Source: Chitinophaga parva (lineage in GTDB: Bacteria > Bacteroidota > Bacteroidia > Chitinophagales > Chitinophagaceae). From it: 64,000 bases of DNA. Below the pieces are notes generated by a model. The model made no database searches. It was not told the origin of the DNA and saw only the letters and a list, made by a program, of their open reading frames with translations. Each line of letters begins with the position of its first letter. Position 1 is the first letter of the stretch. Below are positions 52,169 to 61,438 of the stretch, piece after piece. Location: the NCBI RefSeq assembly GCF_003071345.1, contig NZ_QCYK01000001.1, positions 1-64,000 of the forward strand, written 5' to 3'. The position numbers and the translations under genes were made by a program.

Positions 52169-53791
52169 ATGAAATATTTCCTCATTGGCCTGGTGGCTGC
52201 CTTGCTTTTTATCCCTTTCTTAGGGGCTGTACATTTATTTGATTGGGACGAGATCAATTTTGCCGAAGCGGCGCGTGAGATGCTCGTGAGCCACAATTAC
52301 CTGCAGGTGCAGATAGATTTCCACCCGTTCTGGGAAAAGCCGCCGGTGTTTATCTGGATGCAGGCTGCATGTATGGCGGTTTTCGGGGTCAATGAATTTG
52401 CGGCCCGCCTGCCCAATGCGCTGGTTGGCATTGCTACCATCGTTACCTTTTTTGCCATTGGCAAAAAGCTGGTGAGTGAAAAATTCGGCATGTGGTGGGC
52501 ACTCCTGTATGCAGGCTGCTGGCTGCCCCATTTCTATTTTAAGTCCGGCATCATCGATCCTACTTTCAACTATTTTATTTTCCTGGCGGTGTATTGCGTA
52601 TACCGTATTGGCTTCAGTGAAAAAAAGATCCGCCTGGCGGTGCTGGCGGGCGTTTTCCTGGGGCTGGCCGTGCTTACCAAGGGGCCGGTGGCCATCCTGG
52701 TGAGCGGGCTTACGCTGGCCGTGTATTTCGTGGTGAACCGGTTCCGCCTGGGGGCCAAGATCGGCCACCTGCTGCTGGTAGCGCTGTTTGCCGTGATCAC
52801 TACTGCCTCCTGGTTTGGCGTGGAGATCGTGCGGCATGGCTGGTGGTTTGTAAACCAGTTTGTAACCTACCAGGTACGCCTGTTCCAGACGGAAGATGCG
52901 GGGCACGGAGGCCCTTTCTTTTACCACTGGATCATCCTGCTCATTGGCTGTTTCCCGGCCAGCATTTTCCTCTTCAGCTACCTGCGTGCCAGGCAGGAAA
53001 ACAGGCAGGTTGAGAAAGCGGAAGTGAAGGACCTGGTAAAATGGATGTGGGTGCTTTTCTGGGTGGTGCTCATCCTGTTCTCCATCGTGAAAACCAAGAT
53101 CGTGCACTACTCCTCCCTGTGTTATTTCCCGCTTAGTTTCCTGGCGGCTTACCAGGTATACCGCCTGCTGGAAGGCAAGGCTACCCTGCGCAAGTGGCAG
53201 GTAGCGTTGCTCATGCTGGTAGGGGTGGTACTGGGCATTGCTATTGGTGCGCTGCCGCTGGTAGGCATTTACAAAGCACAGCTCATTCCCCAGATCCATG
53301 ACCGCTTTGCCGTGGGCAACCTGCAGGCAGATGTGCCCTGGTCATTTGCAGAGTGCGGCTACGGCCTGGCTTATGCCGTGATGGTGGTCGTCAGCTGCGT
53401 TTTGCTCCTGCGCAAAAAGGTGCAGCCAGGGCTGCTCTGCCTTTTCATCAGTACCATCGTGGCTATACAGGTAACGGTGGTGCATTTTGTTCCCAAGGTA
53501 GAAGCTTACTCACAGCGTGCAGCCATTGAGTACTTCCAGTCGTTCATCGGAAAAGACGTATATGTGGCACCGTTAGACTACAAAAGCTACGCACATCTTT
53601 TTTACACCCGCAAGCTGCCGGCTACCAACCCGCATTATTATGCAGACCCTGACTGGCTGCTGAACGGGCAGCTTGATAAGCCGGCCTACTTCATCTGCCG
53701 CGTGAGCAACAGTGATCACTGGCGTACCGATCCGCGCCTGGAACTGGTAGGCGAGAAGAATGGTTTTGTGTTCTTTAAACGAAAGCAGTAA
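52169..53791 (+). CDS. ArnT/PMT-like glycosyltransferase family 39 membrane protein
   Basis: 540 residues with ~12 hydrophobic segments. The first periplasmic loop carries the acidic motif D25-W-D27-E28 (LFDWDEINFAEAAREM), then FWEKPPVFIWMQA, the signature of ArnT-type transferases that move a sugar from a polyprenyl phosphate donor to lipid A or another acceptor. The C-terminal ~110 residues form a soluble periplasmic domain (YVAPLDYKSYAHLFYTRKLP). Partner of the PAP2 phosphatase upstream. Confidence 0.9.
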   Translation: MKYFLIGLVAALLFIPFLGAVHLFDWDEINFAEAAREMLVSHNYLQVQIDFHPFWEKPPVFIWMQAACMAVFGVNEFAARLPNALVGIATIVTFFAIGKKLVSEKFGMWWALLYAGCWLPHFYFKSGIIDPTFNYFIFLAVYCVYRIGFSEKKIRLAVLAGVFLGLAVLTKGPVAILVSGLTLAVYFVVNRFRLGAKIGHLLLVALFAVITTASWFGVEIVRHGWWFVNQFVTYQVRLFQTEDAGHGGPFFYHWIILLIGCFPASIFLFSYLRARQENRQVEKAEVKDLVKWMWVLFWVVLILFSIVKTKIVHYSSLCYFPLSFLAAYQVYRLLEGKATLRKWQVALLMLVGVVLGIAIGALPLVGIYKAQLIPQIHDRFAVGNLQADVPWSFAECGYGLAYAVMVVVSCVLLLRKKVQPGLLCLFISTIVAIQVTVVHFVPKVEAYSQRAAIEYFQSFIGKDVYVAPLDYKSYAHLFYTRKLPATNPHYYADPDWLLNGQLDKPAYFICRVSNSDHWRTDPRLELVGEKNGFVFFKRKQ

Positions 53792-53798
53792 ACATAAA

Positions 53799-53836
53799 GA
53801 AGGCTTTAGCGTGGTGCTAAAGCCTTCTTCTTTTTA
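53799..53836. terminator. Bidirectional terminator
   Basis: Stem AGAAGGCTTTAGC / GCTAAAGCCTTCT, 4-nt loop (GTGGT region), T-run on both sides; separates the GT39 and superoxide dismutase genes. Confidence 0.85.
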
Positions 53837-53867
53837 TGGAAATAAAATTCATTAAAGTGTAGCTGCA

Positions 53868-54593
53868 TTAAGCTTTCCAGCGTTTTTCCACTTCCGGCCA
53901 GTTAACCACGTTCCAGAAAGCATCAATGTATTCCGGGCGGCGGTTCTGGTGTTTCAGGTAATACGCATGTTCCCATACATCCAGTCCCAGGAGGGGCGTA
54001 GCGGGCTTGTAGCCCAGGCCTTCCATCAGGGGATTATCCTGGTTGGGGGTGCTGATGATCGCCAGTTCTTTATTTTTATTCACGGTAAGCCATGCCCAGC
54101 CGGAGCCGAATACTTTCTTTGCGGCGTCATTGAACTGTGACTGGAAGGTTTCCCAGCTGCCAAAAGCCTTGGCGATGGCAGCTTTGAAGGCGGCGGAAGG
54201 TTCGGTCTTATTAGGGGAGAGCTGTGCCCAGAACAGGGAGTGGTTATAGTGGCCGCCACCGTTATTGCGGATAGCGCCGTCTTTTGCAGTTACCTTGGCC
54301 AGGATCTGCTCCAGGGTGAGGTTGGCAAATGCACTGTTGGCCGGTAAAGCCAGGGCATCATTCAGGTTTTTCACGTAAGCGCCATGATGCTTGTCATGGT
54401 GTATTTCCATGGTCAGCTTATCAATATGCGGCTCTAATGCATCGGTAGCATAAGGCAGGGCGGGCAGGGCAAAAGGGGCTTGCAGGGTTTCCAGCTGGCC
54501 AGGCTTGCGGCTCCCGGCAAAGAGGCCCGTAGGATTACTGAGCATTGCCACACCGGCCAGTCCTGCGATCTTTATAAATTCTCTTTTTTCCAT
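53868..54593 (-). CDS. Exported Fe/Mn superoxide dismutase
   Basis: 241 residues from [18 protein letters not shown]. The SOD fold has four metal ligands: H in [14 protein letters not shown] in [15 protein letters not shown] in [13 protein letters not shown] and its following H. Metal choice (Fe or Mn) cannot be set by eye. The N-terminal segment resembles a twin-arginine-type signal (KREFIKIAG) with Lys-Arg instead of Arg-Arg, so the enzyme is probably periplasmic. A longer frame from 54623 is less likely. CAAATCTA (TAGATTTG) at 54623-54630 is a possible -7. Confidence 0.92.
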   Translation of the reverse strand: MEKREFIKIAGLAGVAMLSNPTGLFAGSRKPGQLETLQAPFALPALPYATDALEPHIDKLTMEIHHDKHHGAYVKNLNDALALPANSAFANLTLEQILAKVTAKDGAIRNNGGGHYNHSLFWAQLSPNKTEPSAAFKAAIAKAFGSWETFQSQFNDAAKKVFGSGWAWLTVNKNKELAIISTPNQDNPLMEGLGYKPATPLLGLDVWEHAYYLKHQNRRPEYIDAFWNVVNWPEVEKRWKA

Positions 54594-55113
54594 AGCATGA
54601 GTTTTTAGTGAATCCTCATGCACAAATCTAACCTATAAAGCATTAAAAAAAGGATGAAAGTTTAGCCTGCCATTATCCGCCGGAAACCCACACACATATT
54701 GAATTTTTACTATTTCTTCAGTCCGTTATTTAGCAAAATGTGCTAACCCGTTCCAATTCATTAAAATACGGTCAACCAAATGCGGTTTATTTTGAAATTA
54801 ATTACTATTTACCTTACCTTACATGCGTGTGAAGCATTAAAGACAGCAATGGCATTAATATTCAACAATGAATCTGATTTTATCCCTGTCAGCTTGTGTA
54901 GATGTAGTATGAAATGCAGGAGCGAAACTATAGCCGACAACAGACTGTGCACAACGCGTTGAAATACCACTAACCCTCACCACTTGCTGTACAGTGAACG
55001 TCACACATTTATATTCGATTACCTGGTACCCAAGCGCAATAATTGTTCTAATTTAAACAGCAGTGCTCCTCACAGGGCCCTGCGCTATCGTTTTTGATTA
55101 AAGTATATCCCTC
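54594..55113. other. AT-rich intergenic region before the GNAT-E1 cassette
   Basis: 520 bp, A/T-rich and without convincing genes. A 60-codon frame at 54780-54962 has no recognisable features. No clear TTTG/TAnnTTTG pair was found for the cassette, only a TTTTTG about 20 bp before the start. Confidence 0.55.
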
Positions 55114-55818
55114 ATGCTGCAAGTAAGAGTTTTCAAAGCAGTCGATCACCCGGAAGAGTGTATGCGTTACATAGACGGGCACCGGAGAGTGCTGGAAGCC
55201 TACGGTGTTACCAAAGTAACTTCTGCCAACGTAGATTGGATGTATGCACCTAACTCCTACATTTCTACCGTAGAAACAGATGAAGGAAAAGTACTGGCCG
55301 GCTGCCGGGTGCAGCTGGCGGGCGGAGACCTGGCAATGCCCATTGAAACCGCTATTTCCAACCTGGACCCCCGCATTCACGATATTATTGCCGAGCTGCA
55401 GGAAAAAGGTGGCACCGCCGAGCTTTGTGGCCTCTGGAACTCCCGCGAGGTGGCCGGCTGGGGCATCGGCAGCATTGTAATGGGCCAGGTGGGCGTGGCG
55501 CTTTGTGAGCAGCTGCCCATCACCACCATGGTGGCCTTCTGTGCGCAGGCCACGTTCAAGAATTGCCAGCGCCTGGGCTTCATCATCAAAAATGAACTGG
55601 GCAACAACGGTACCTTCTACTACCCGAAGGAAGACCTCATTGCCACGGCCCTCATTATCCCCGACCCGGTGGTACTGGCCAGCGCCCACCCCCTGGTACG
55701 TGATAAGATCTTTGACCTGCGGGCCCGTCCGGTGCAACGCATGGTGGAAAAGGGCCCTAAGGGGGAAATGGAGCTGGACTACAACATCCGCATCAGCCAG
55801 CAGGTTGTGAATGCCTGA
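55114..55818 (+). CDS. GNAT-fold acyltransferase-like protein
   Basis: 234 residues. The middle (~60-190) has the GNAT pattern of strands and the CRVQLAGGDLAMPIE ... TAELCGLWNSREVAGWGIGSIVMGQ ... FCAQATFKNCQRLGF arrangement seen in N-acyl amino-acid synthases and autoinducer-synthase-like enzymes (the E/R residues after strand 4 and the RLGF segment). The substrate is unknown. It overlaps the next gene by 8 bp (or precedes its second possible start by 55 bp), so the two are translationally coupled. Confidence 0.7.
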   Translation: MLQVRVFKAVDHPEECMRYIDGHRRVLEAYGVTKVTSANVDWMYAPNSYISTVETDEGKVLAGCRVQLAGGDLAMPIETAISNLDPRIHDIIAELQEKGGTAELCGLWNSREVAGWGIGSIVMGQVGVALCEQLPITTMVAFCAQATFKNCQRLGFIIKNELGNNGTFYYPKEDLIATALIIPDPVVLASAHPLVRDKIFDLRARPVQRMVEKGPKGEMELDYNIRISQQVVNA

Positions 55819-56977
55819 TCTTTTACCGATTTTTGCCAATTTCAACGCACGCCATAAAAGTCCGAACGTCTCAATGCTACAAGCACAGCTTCAACATACT
55901 GCAGAAAGTAACGCCATTTTCCGTCCTTCCTTCTTTCGCTTGTCCGATGCCGCAGATGCCGCCGCCGTGGCCGCACTGGCAGCCAATACGCCCGGCCTGC
56001 AGGTCTATGACACGCTGGACCGCCAGCTGAACGAGCTGGTAAAAAGCCAGCACCCCGCGGCACGCCTCACGCCCGACGAAATTGAAGCCAAAGCCAAGGC
56101 CCACCTGGGCAGCACGCCCTGGGATGCCTACGGCGTGTGGGTATACTACCCCTGGAGCCAGCGCCTGGTGCATATGCTGGACGAAGCCGAGTTTATACAA
56201 CTGCGCACCAACCGGAACGTTTATAAAATAACCCCCGAAGAAAGGGACATCCTGGCCACCAAGAAAATTGGGGTAATTGGACTTTCCGTGGGGCAGAGCG
56301 CCGCCCTCACCATTGCCATGGAAAGGCAGTGTGGGGAACTGCGCATCGCGGATTTTGATACCCTGGACCTGAGTAACCTGAACCGCATCCGCGCGGGAGT
56401 GCACAGCCTGGGCATGCTCAAAAGCACGGTGGTGGCCCGCGAGATCGCGGAGATAGACCCATTCATTAAAGTGGTGCCCTTCCACGACGGCATTACCCCT
56501 GATAATATTGACGCCTTCCTTACCGGGGGCGGCAAACTGGATGTACTGGTGGAGGAATGTGACGGACTGGATATCAAGATCCTGGCCCGTGTGCGCGCCC
56601 AGCATTACGGCATTCCCGTGGTGATGGACACCAGCGACCGGGGGCTGATGGACATTGAGCGCTTTGACCTGGAGCCGGAAAGGCCCATCCTGCATGGCAA
56701 GATCCCGCCCCTGAGCCCTGAGGCGGTAAAGGCCCTCAACCCCCAGGAACGCTTTGGGCTGGCGGCCGCCTTTGTGGATGTGAACAATACTTCCGAACGT
56801 TTCCGCATGTCGCTGGGCGAGATCGGCAAGACCATCTCCACCTGGCCGCAACTGGCCAGCGCCGTGGTACTGGGTGGAGCCGTAGTGGCCCATGTGGCCC
56901 GGGGCATCTGCCTGGGCGCCGCATTGCCCTCCGGCCGTTATTATGTAGACCTTGACCAGATATTCAGCGCGCAATAG
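55811..56977 (+). CDS. ThiF/E1-like adenylating-domain protein
   Basis: 388 residues. The central Rossmann domain has the E1 nucleotide pattern IGVIGLSVGQSAA (157-165), D181/D183 (ADFDTLD), N189-x-N191-R192 (SNLNRI) and K204 (LGMLKS). The CxxC zinc site and the usual catalytic cysteine domain of canonical E1 enzymes are not visible, although C250 in VEECDGLD is a candidate. The N-terminal ~150 residues are unique. It resembles the ThiF half of Rv1355c-type proteins. A second start at ATG 55874 is possible. Sandwiched between the GNAT-like gene and the sensor kinase. Confidence 0.82.
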   Translation: MPDLLPIFANFNARHKSPNVSMLQAQLQHTAESNAIFRPSFFRLSDAADAAAVAALAANTPGLQVYDTLDRQLNELVKSQHPAARLTPDEIEAKAKAHLGSTPWDAYGVWVYYPWSQRLVHMLDEAEFIQLRTNRNVYKITPEERDILATKKIGVIGLSVGQSAALTIAMERQCGELRIADFDTLDLSNLNRIRAGVHSLGMLKSTVVAREIAEIDPFIKVVPFHDGITPDNIDAFLTGGGKLDVLVEECDGLDIKILARVRAQHYGIPVVMDTSDRGLMDIERFDLEPERPILHGKIPPLSPEAVKALNPQERFGLAAAFVDVNNTSERFRMSLGEIGKTISTWPQLASAVVLGGAVVAHVARGICLGAALPSGRYYVDLDQIFSAQ

Positions 56978-57029
56978 CGCAAGCGCTACCTATAGCAAAG
57001 GCTTATCCCTATTTGATAAATACACGAAG

Positions 57030-59228
57030 ATGTTGAGACAAACGTATTGCAGGCCACTTCTCTGGCTGATACTGTTGCTCGGTACCGTGCTACCTGCGGG
57101 GAAGGCACTTGCGGCAACAGCAGATACTGTGCACATTAACAGTGCGCAGCCCCTGAAACTGGCGGAATACAATGAAGTGGAGTACTTCCGCGACCCGACG
57201 CACCAGCTCACCTTTGAGCAGGTGCGCCGGCAGCCCTTCCAGCCCCTGCACCAGCAGGTGCCCAACTTTAATGTAACCACGGATGCGGTGTGGATGCGCC
57301 TGCGGGTGACCAACCATACGGACAGCGCCGGCCTGCAACTGGTGATCTCCAATCCCATCCTGGACTACGTGGATTTTTACTACCTGAAAGACAGTACCCA
57401 TTATCATATTGAAAAGAGCGGGGAGCTGGTGCCCTTTGCACAGCGTGCCATCAGCCACCAGACCTTCATCTTCAACCTGAACCTGCCGGTGGGCGCTACC
57501 CGCGATTATTACCTGCGCGTGAGCAGCCGGGAATCCATGCAGGTGCCCATTTACGTCGGCACCGTCCTGGATGTGTACAATAAGATCAATACGGATGATC
57601 TCTGGCTGGCCCTGTATGTAACAGTGATCATGGTAATGCTGCTGTACAACGCCTTCATTTTCCTCACCACCAAGGATTACAATTACCTTTACTACATCCT
57701 TTATATCCTGGCCGTAGGCCTTACACAGGTATGCCTGCAGGGCGTGGGCTACCGGTATTTCTGGCACAACAACCGTTTCATTACAGAGCAAAGCGTGTTG
57801 TGGACGGGCGCCTTGTCCGGCATTACGGTGGCCATGTTTGTACAGCAGTTCCTGCACGTGAAAGAACGGGCCCTTCTCGCCTATCGCATTTTTAACGGGT
57901 TCATTTACGGCTACATCTGCAGTATCATCCTGGCGCTGTTGCATTTTTACTCCGCGGCTTATCTGCTGATAGACGTACTGGCCATGTCCGGCGTGGTATT
58001 TATCCTCGGCTTTACCATCAGCCAGGCCCTGAAGCGCTACCGTCCCGCAGTGTTCTTCCTGGCGGCATGGTTCATCTTCATCATCGCGGTGATGGTGTGG
58101 GTCCTGAAGGACACCGGCATTATCCCTTACAACGTATTTACCAGCCATATCCTGCTCATTGGCTCCGGGCTGGAAGTGATCCTCCTGAGCTTTGCCCTGG
58201 CGGATAAGATCAATACGTACAAGAAAGAAAAGGAACAATCCCAGGCCCAGGCCCTGGAATCGCAGGCCATTGCCCTGCACATTTCCCAGGAGAACGAGCG
58301 GCTGGTGAAAGAACAAAATATCCTGCTGGAAGCCAAGGTGCAGGAAAGAACGGAAGAACTGCAGGCCTCTAACGTGAAGCTGAGCGAAACACTGGACAAC
58401 CTGAAGGATGCCCAGACCCAGCTGGTGGAATCAGAGAAAATGGCCTCCCTGGGCCAGCTTACGGCCGGCATTGCCCACGAGATCAATAACCCGATCAACT
58501 TTGTAACCTCCAACATAAAGCCCCTGAAGCTGGACATCCAGGACCTGAAAAGCCTCCTGGACCGCTATGAGCAGCTGGACCAGGCTAACGGCGACATCCA
58601 CGAGCAGCTGGAAAGCGTAAAAGCCTACCGCCAGGAACTGGATATTGATTATATTCACAGTGAAATAACGTCCCTGATCAAAGGCATAGAGGAAGGGGCG
58701 GCCCGCACCGCCGAAATCGTGAAAGGCCTGCGCACCTTTAGCCGACTGGATGAAAGTGACCTCAAATATGTAGATATCCATGAAGGGCTGGACTCCACGT
58801 TAGTCTTGCTGCGTAACAGCATCCCGCACCACGTCCAGATCATCAAAAACTACGGAAAGCTGCCTAAAATTGAGTGTTATGCCGGTAAACTGAACCAGGT
58901 GTTCATGAATATCATGGGTAATGGCCTGAACGCCATTAAGATGAAGCCTGTTCAGGGCCCTGCAGAATCCCTGACGATCAGCACTTTCCTGGAGAACAAC
59001 CAGGCCGTGATCTCCATTAAGGACACCGGCATCGGGATGAGCGAGGACGTGAAAGAGCGTATCTTTGAGCCTTTCTTTACCACCAAGGATGTGGGGGAAG
59101 GCACGGGCCTGGGGCTGTCCATTGTGTTCAGTATTATTGGTAAGCATAACGGTAAAATATTAGTAGAATCGTCACCAGGCAATGGTGCAGAATTTATTAT
59201 ATATTTACCTTTAAATGTATCCAACTAA
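57030..59228 (+). CDS. 7TMR-DISM sensor histidine kinase
   Basis: 732 residues. Signal peptide 1-28 (LLLGTVLPAGKALAA), a 7TMR-DISM extracellular jellyroll (~30-165), seven membrane segments (~175-395), a coiled linker, and a kinase core with H483 in LGQLTAGIAHEINNPINF and ATP-binding motifs N (MGNGLNAI), G1 (KDTGIGM), F (FEPFFTTK) and G2 (GTGLGLSI). DISM domains bind carbohydrate-like or small ligands outside the inner membrane. The TTG/ATG frame reaches 56952 and would overlap the E1-like gene; ATG 57030 starts the signal peptide. Confidence 0.93.
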   Translation: MLRQTYCRPLLWLILLLGTVLPAGKALAATADTVHINSAQPLKLAEYNEVEYFRDPTHQLTFEQVRRQPFQPLHQQVPNFNVTTDAVWMRLRVTNHTDSAGLQLVISNPILDYVDFYYLKDSTHYHIEKSGELVPFAQRAISHQTFIFNLNLPVGATRDYYLRVSSRESMQVPIYVGTVLDVYNKINTDDLWLALYVTVIMVMLLYNAFIFLTTKDYNYLYYILYILAVGLTQVCLQGVGYRYFWHNNRFITEQSVLWTGALSGITVAMFVQQFLHVKERALLAYRIFNGFIYGYICSIILALLHFYSAAYLLIDVLAMSGVVFILGFTISQALKRYRPAVFFLAAWFIFIIAVMVWVLKDTGIIPYNVFTSHILLIGSGLEVILLSFALADKINTYKKEKEQSQAQALESQAIALHISQENERLVKEQNILLEAKVQERTEELQASNVKLSETLDNLKDAQTQLVESEKMASLGQLTAGIAHEINNPINFVTSNIKPLKLDIQDLKSLLDRYEQLDQANGDIHEQLESVKAYRQELDIDYIHSEITSLIKGIEEGAARTAEIVKGLRTFSRLDESDLKYVDIHEGLDSTLVLLRNSIPHHVQIIKNYGKLPKIECYAGKLNQVFMNIMGNGLNAIKMKPVQGPAESLTISTFLENNQAVISIKDTGIGMSEDVKERIFEPFFTTKDVGEGTGLGLSIVFSIIGKHNGKILVESSPGNGAEFIIYLPLNVSN

Positions 59229-59258
59229 AACCAAATCATCCAACACCCTGCATCTTTA

Positions 59259-60356
59259 ATGAAAAACAACCGTATCAGGATATTGTACATTGATGATGAA
59301 GTTCATAATCTCAACGCGTTCAAGGCTAGCTTTCGCAGGAATTATGAAATCTATACGGCAGGTTCGGCACAGGAAGCCAAACAGCTGATCCGGAGCATCA
59401 ACGTACATATCATCATTGCCGACCAGAAAATGCCAGTTACCACGGGGGTGGAATTTTTCCACGAGATCCGTGAAACTACCCCGGAGCCTATACGCATCCT
59501 GCTCACCGGCTATACCGATGTGGAAGATATCATTGATGCGATCAACAAGGGGCACATCTACTCTTATATCAAGAAGCCCTGGGATGAACTGGAACTACAG
59601 AAAACGATCAATAACGCTTTTGAGATCTATACCGCCCGCCAGCAGCTGAAAGAAAAGATCATTGAGCTGGAAAAGACCAACGACGAGCTGAATCGCTTTA
59701 TCTACTCCACTTCCCATGACCTGCGCAGCCCCCTCATGTCGGTGCTGGGCATCATTAACCTGGCGCGCCTGGATAACACCGTGACCGACCCGAACGGGTA
59801 TATGGACATGATCGAGACCTGCGTGCAGAAGCTGGACGGCTTTATCCAGAAGATCATTGAATATTACCGGAACTCCCGGCTGGATGTAGAGTATGAAAAG
59901 ATTAACTTCGCGACCCTGTTGGAAGATTGTGTGAACGCGTTCCGTCCGCAGAACACTTCCATAGAGTACCTGGTCGAAGTAGATCAACCGATAGATTTCA
60001 AAGGTGATACCTTCCGTATTCTCGTGATCCTGAATAACCTGATCTCCAACGCGGTGAAATACCAGAAGCCCAATGAAGAACAGCCGCAGGTGAAACTGAG
60101 CGTGAAAATAGAGCCCCACAAAGGCACTATCCGCATAGAAGACAATGGCATCGGCATTCTCAGTGAGCACTTGCAGAACATTTTCAAAATGTTCTTCCGC
60201 TCCAAGAATAACAACAAGCCGGGCAGCGGCATCGGGCTGTATATCGTGAAAGAGGCATTAAACAAAATTGGCGGCACTATCAATGTAGAATCGAAATACG
60301 GAGAAGGTACTCAATTTGAAATTATCATTCCGAACCGCAATGAATTCGATTCCTGA
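59259..60356 (+). CDS. Receiver-histidine kinase hybrid
   Basis: 365 residues: receiver domain 1-120 (D55 in ADQKMP, T83, K106), a short helical linker, HisKA with H153 in YSTSHDLRSPLMSV, and HATPase_c (NNLISNAV, EDNGIGI, PGSGIGLYIVKEA). It has no membrane anchor and no input domain. The receiver is a close paralogue of the free receiver at 9796. Likely passes phosphate from the upstream 7TM kinase through D55 to its own kinase and then to the receiver encoded 16 bp into its tail. Confidence 0.92.
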   Translation: MKNNRIRILYIDDEVHNLNAFKASFRRNYEIYTAGSAQEAKQLIRSINVHIIIADQKMPVTTGVEFFHEIRETTPEPIRILLTGYTDVEDIIDAINKGHIYSYIKKPWDELELQKTINNAFEIYTARQQLKEKIIELEKTNDELNRFIYSTSHDLRSPLMSVLGIINLARLDNTVTDPNGYMDMIETCVQKLDGFIQKIIEYYRNSRLDVEYEKINFATLLEDCVNAFRPQNTSIEYLVEVDQPIDFKGDTFRILVILNNLISNAVKYQKPNEEQPQVKLSVKIEPHKGTIRIEDNGIGILSEHLQNIFKMFFRSKNNNKPGSGIGLYIVKEALNKIGGTINVESKYGEGTQFEIIIPNRNEFDS

Positions 60357-60756
60357 TCTGCGTATTTTATTGATCGACGATAATGAAATTGACCTGCTGC
60401 TGCACGAAAGACTGATCCTGCACCAGCGGATCAGCCATACCGTACTACCTTTTACCAGTGCCAACAAAGCTTTAGAATACCTTTCTTCCAACCTGACCCT
60501 GAGTGAAATTCCTCCCACAGTGATCCTGCTGGACATCCAGATGCCCGAAATGGACGGCTTTGAATTTCTCCAGTCCTTTGCCACCTACCCGCCCCGCATC
60601 AAGCAACAGTGCTATGTGATCATGGTTTCTTCTTCCCTGGATTATTCAGACATTAACCGCAGCAATGCCAACCCCATGGTGATGAAGCTGCTGCGCAAAC
60701 CCCTGATGGTAAAGGACCTGATGGAAACCATCACCGAAATATTCAACGAGCACTAA
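60340..60756 (+). CDS. Response regulator receiver, terminal gene of cassette
   Basis: 138 residues: a single receiver domain with acidic pair DD (LLIDDNEID), phosphoacceptor in LLDIQMPEMDG, conserved S (MVSSS) and K (RKPLMVKD). No output domain. Its start overlaps the hybrid gene by 17 bp; its stop codon overlaps that of the convergent XRE gene. The output partner may be the acyltransferase/E1-like proteins of the cassette, but no direct evidence supports that. Confidence 0.9.
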   Translation: MNSIPDLRILLIDDNEIDLLLHERLILHQRISHTVLPFTSANKALEYLSSNLTLSEIPPTVILLDIQMPEMDGFEFLQSFATYPPRIKQQCYVIMVSSSLDYSDINRSNANPMVMKLLRKPLMVKDLMETITEIFNEH

Positions 60757-60953
60757 TCCCCTGCTTCCAGCGAGAAAATCTCCTCCACCGGCTTTTCAAA
60801 CACACGGGCTATCTTGAGCGCCAACACAGTGCTGGGCACATATTTGCCGGATTCAATGGCATTGATGGTCTGCCGGCTTACAGCAATAGCCTGGGCCAGC
60901 TCCTCCTGCGTAAGGCCCTTCACAGCCCGTTCTACCTTTATGCTATTTTTCAT
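60753..60953 (-). CDS. XRE-family HTH regulator (short)
   Basis: 66 residues, a Cro/CI-type helix-turn-helix (QEELAQAIAVSRQTINAIESGKYVPSTVLALKIARVF) with no other domain. Overlaps the upstream membrane-protein gene by 11 bp; the pair is a common Bacteroidota repressor plus membrane protein unit, probably autoregulated at the repeats upstream of the operon. Confidence 0.9.
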   Translation of the reverse strand: MKNSIKVERAVKGLTQEELAQAIAVSRQTINAIESGKYVPSTVLALKIARVFEKPVEEIFSLEAGD

Positions 60954-61413
60954 GGCGGGCCTGTTTAGCGTAGCGGAGTAAGAGATAGTTAAAGCGAACG
61001 ATAAAGATAAGCGGAATGGTAACGATGTTGTACAACATCACGATCATGAAGTTCATATCCCACACCACGAGGATACTCACCACAAGCAGTAACTGGTTTA
61101 CCAATACCGCCCATTGCAGGGAAGTGAGGCGGATGCGGGCAATAAATTCGTCCTCCTGTTTTTCACGGGAGTAGCCAACCATCAGTGAGCCCACAATGGC
61201 CAGCACCCCAGCCAGGGATAAAGCAATATCCTGCATTTCAAGGCCGGGGCCGGGCTTATCGGAGCTTAACAACCCGGAGCGGTCAATGCTGAAAACCCAG
61301 AACGGGATATTAAGGCGCCAAACCACATTGGCCAGGTAACAAATAATACCCAGGGCCAACAGGCACCAGCCTATCAGCTTAAATCGATGCGGAAGGAGAA
61401 GGGATGATCTCAT
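60943..61413 (-). CDS. Small polytopic membrane protein paired with XRE regulator
   Basis: 156 residues with about four hydrophobic helices (~13-30, 65-82, 105-122, 128-145) and a basic tail. Family not recognised. First gene of a two-gene operon; role unknown, possibly a sensor or transporter-like partner of the repressor. Confidence 0.75.
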   Translation of the reverse strand: MRSSLLLPHRFKLIGWCLLALGIICYLANVVWRLNIPFWVFSIDRSGLLSSDKPGPGLEMQDIALSLAGVLAIVGSLMVGYSREKQEDEFIARIRLTSLQWAVLVNQLLLVVSILVVWDMNFMIVMLYNIVTIPLIFIVRFNYLLLRYAKQARHEK

Positions 61414-61438
61414 GTCTTGAGGTTTTAATTATCCGAAT

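Noticed and set aside
54780..54962. 60-codon frame in the gap after the superoxide dismutase gene
   Set aside because: No conserved pattern, no promoter; random frame in an AT-rich gap.
57090..58316. 408-codon minus-strand open frame opposite the 7TMR-DISM kinase
   Set aside because: Antisense shadow of a gene with signal peptide, seven helices and kinase motifs.
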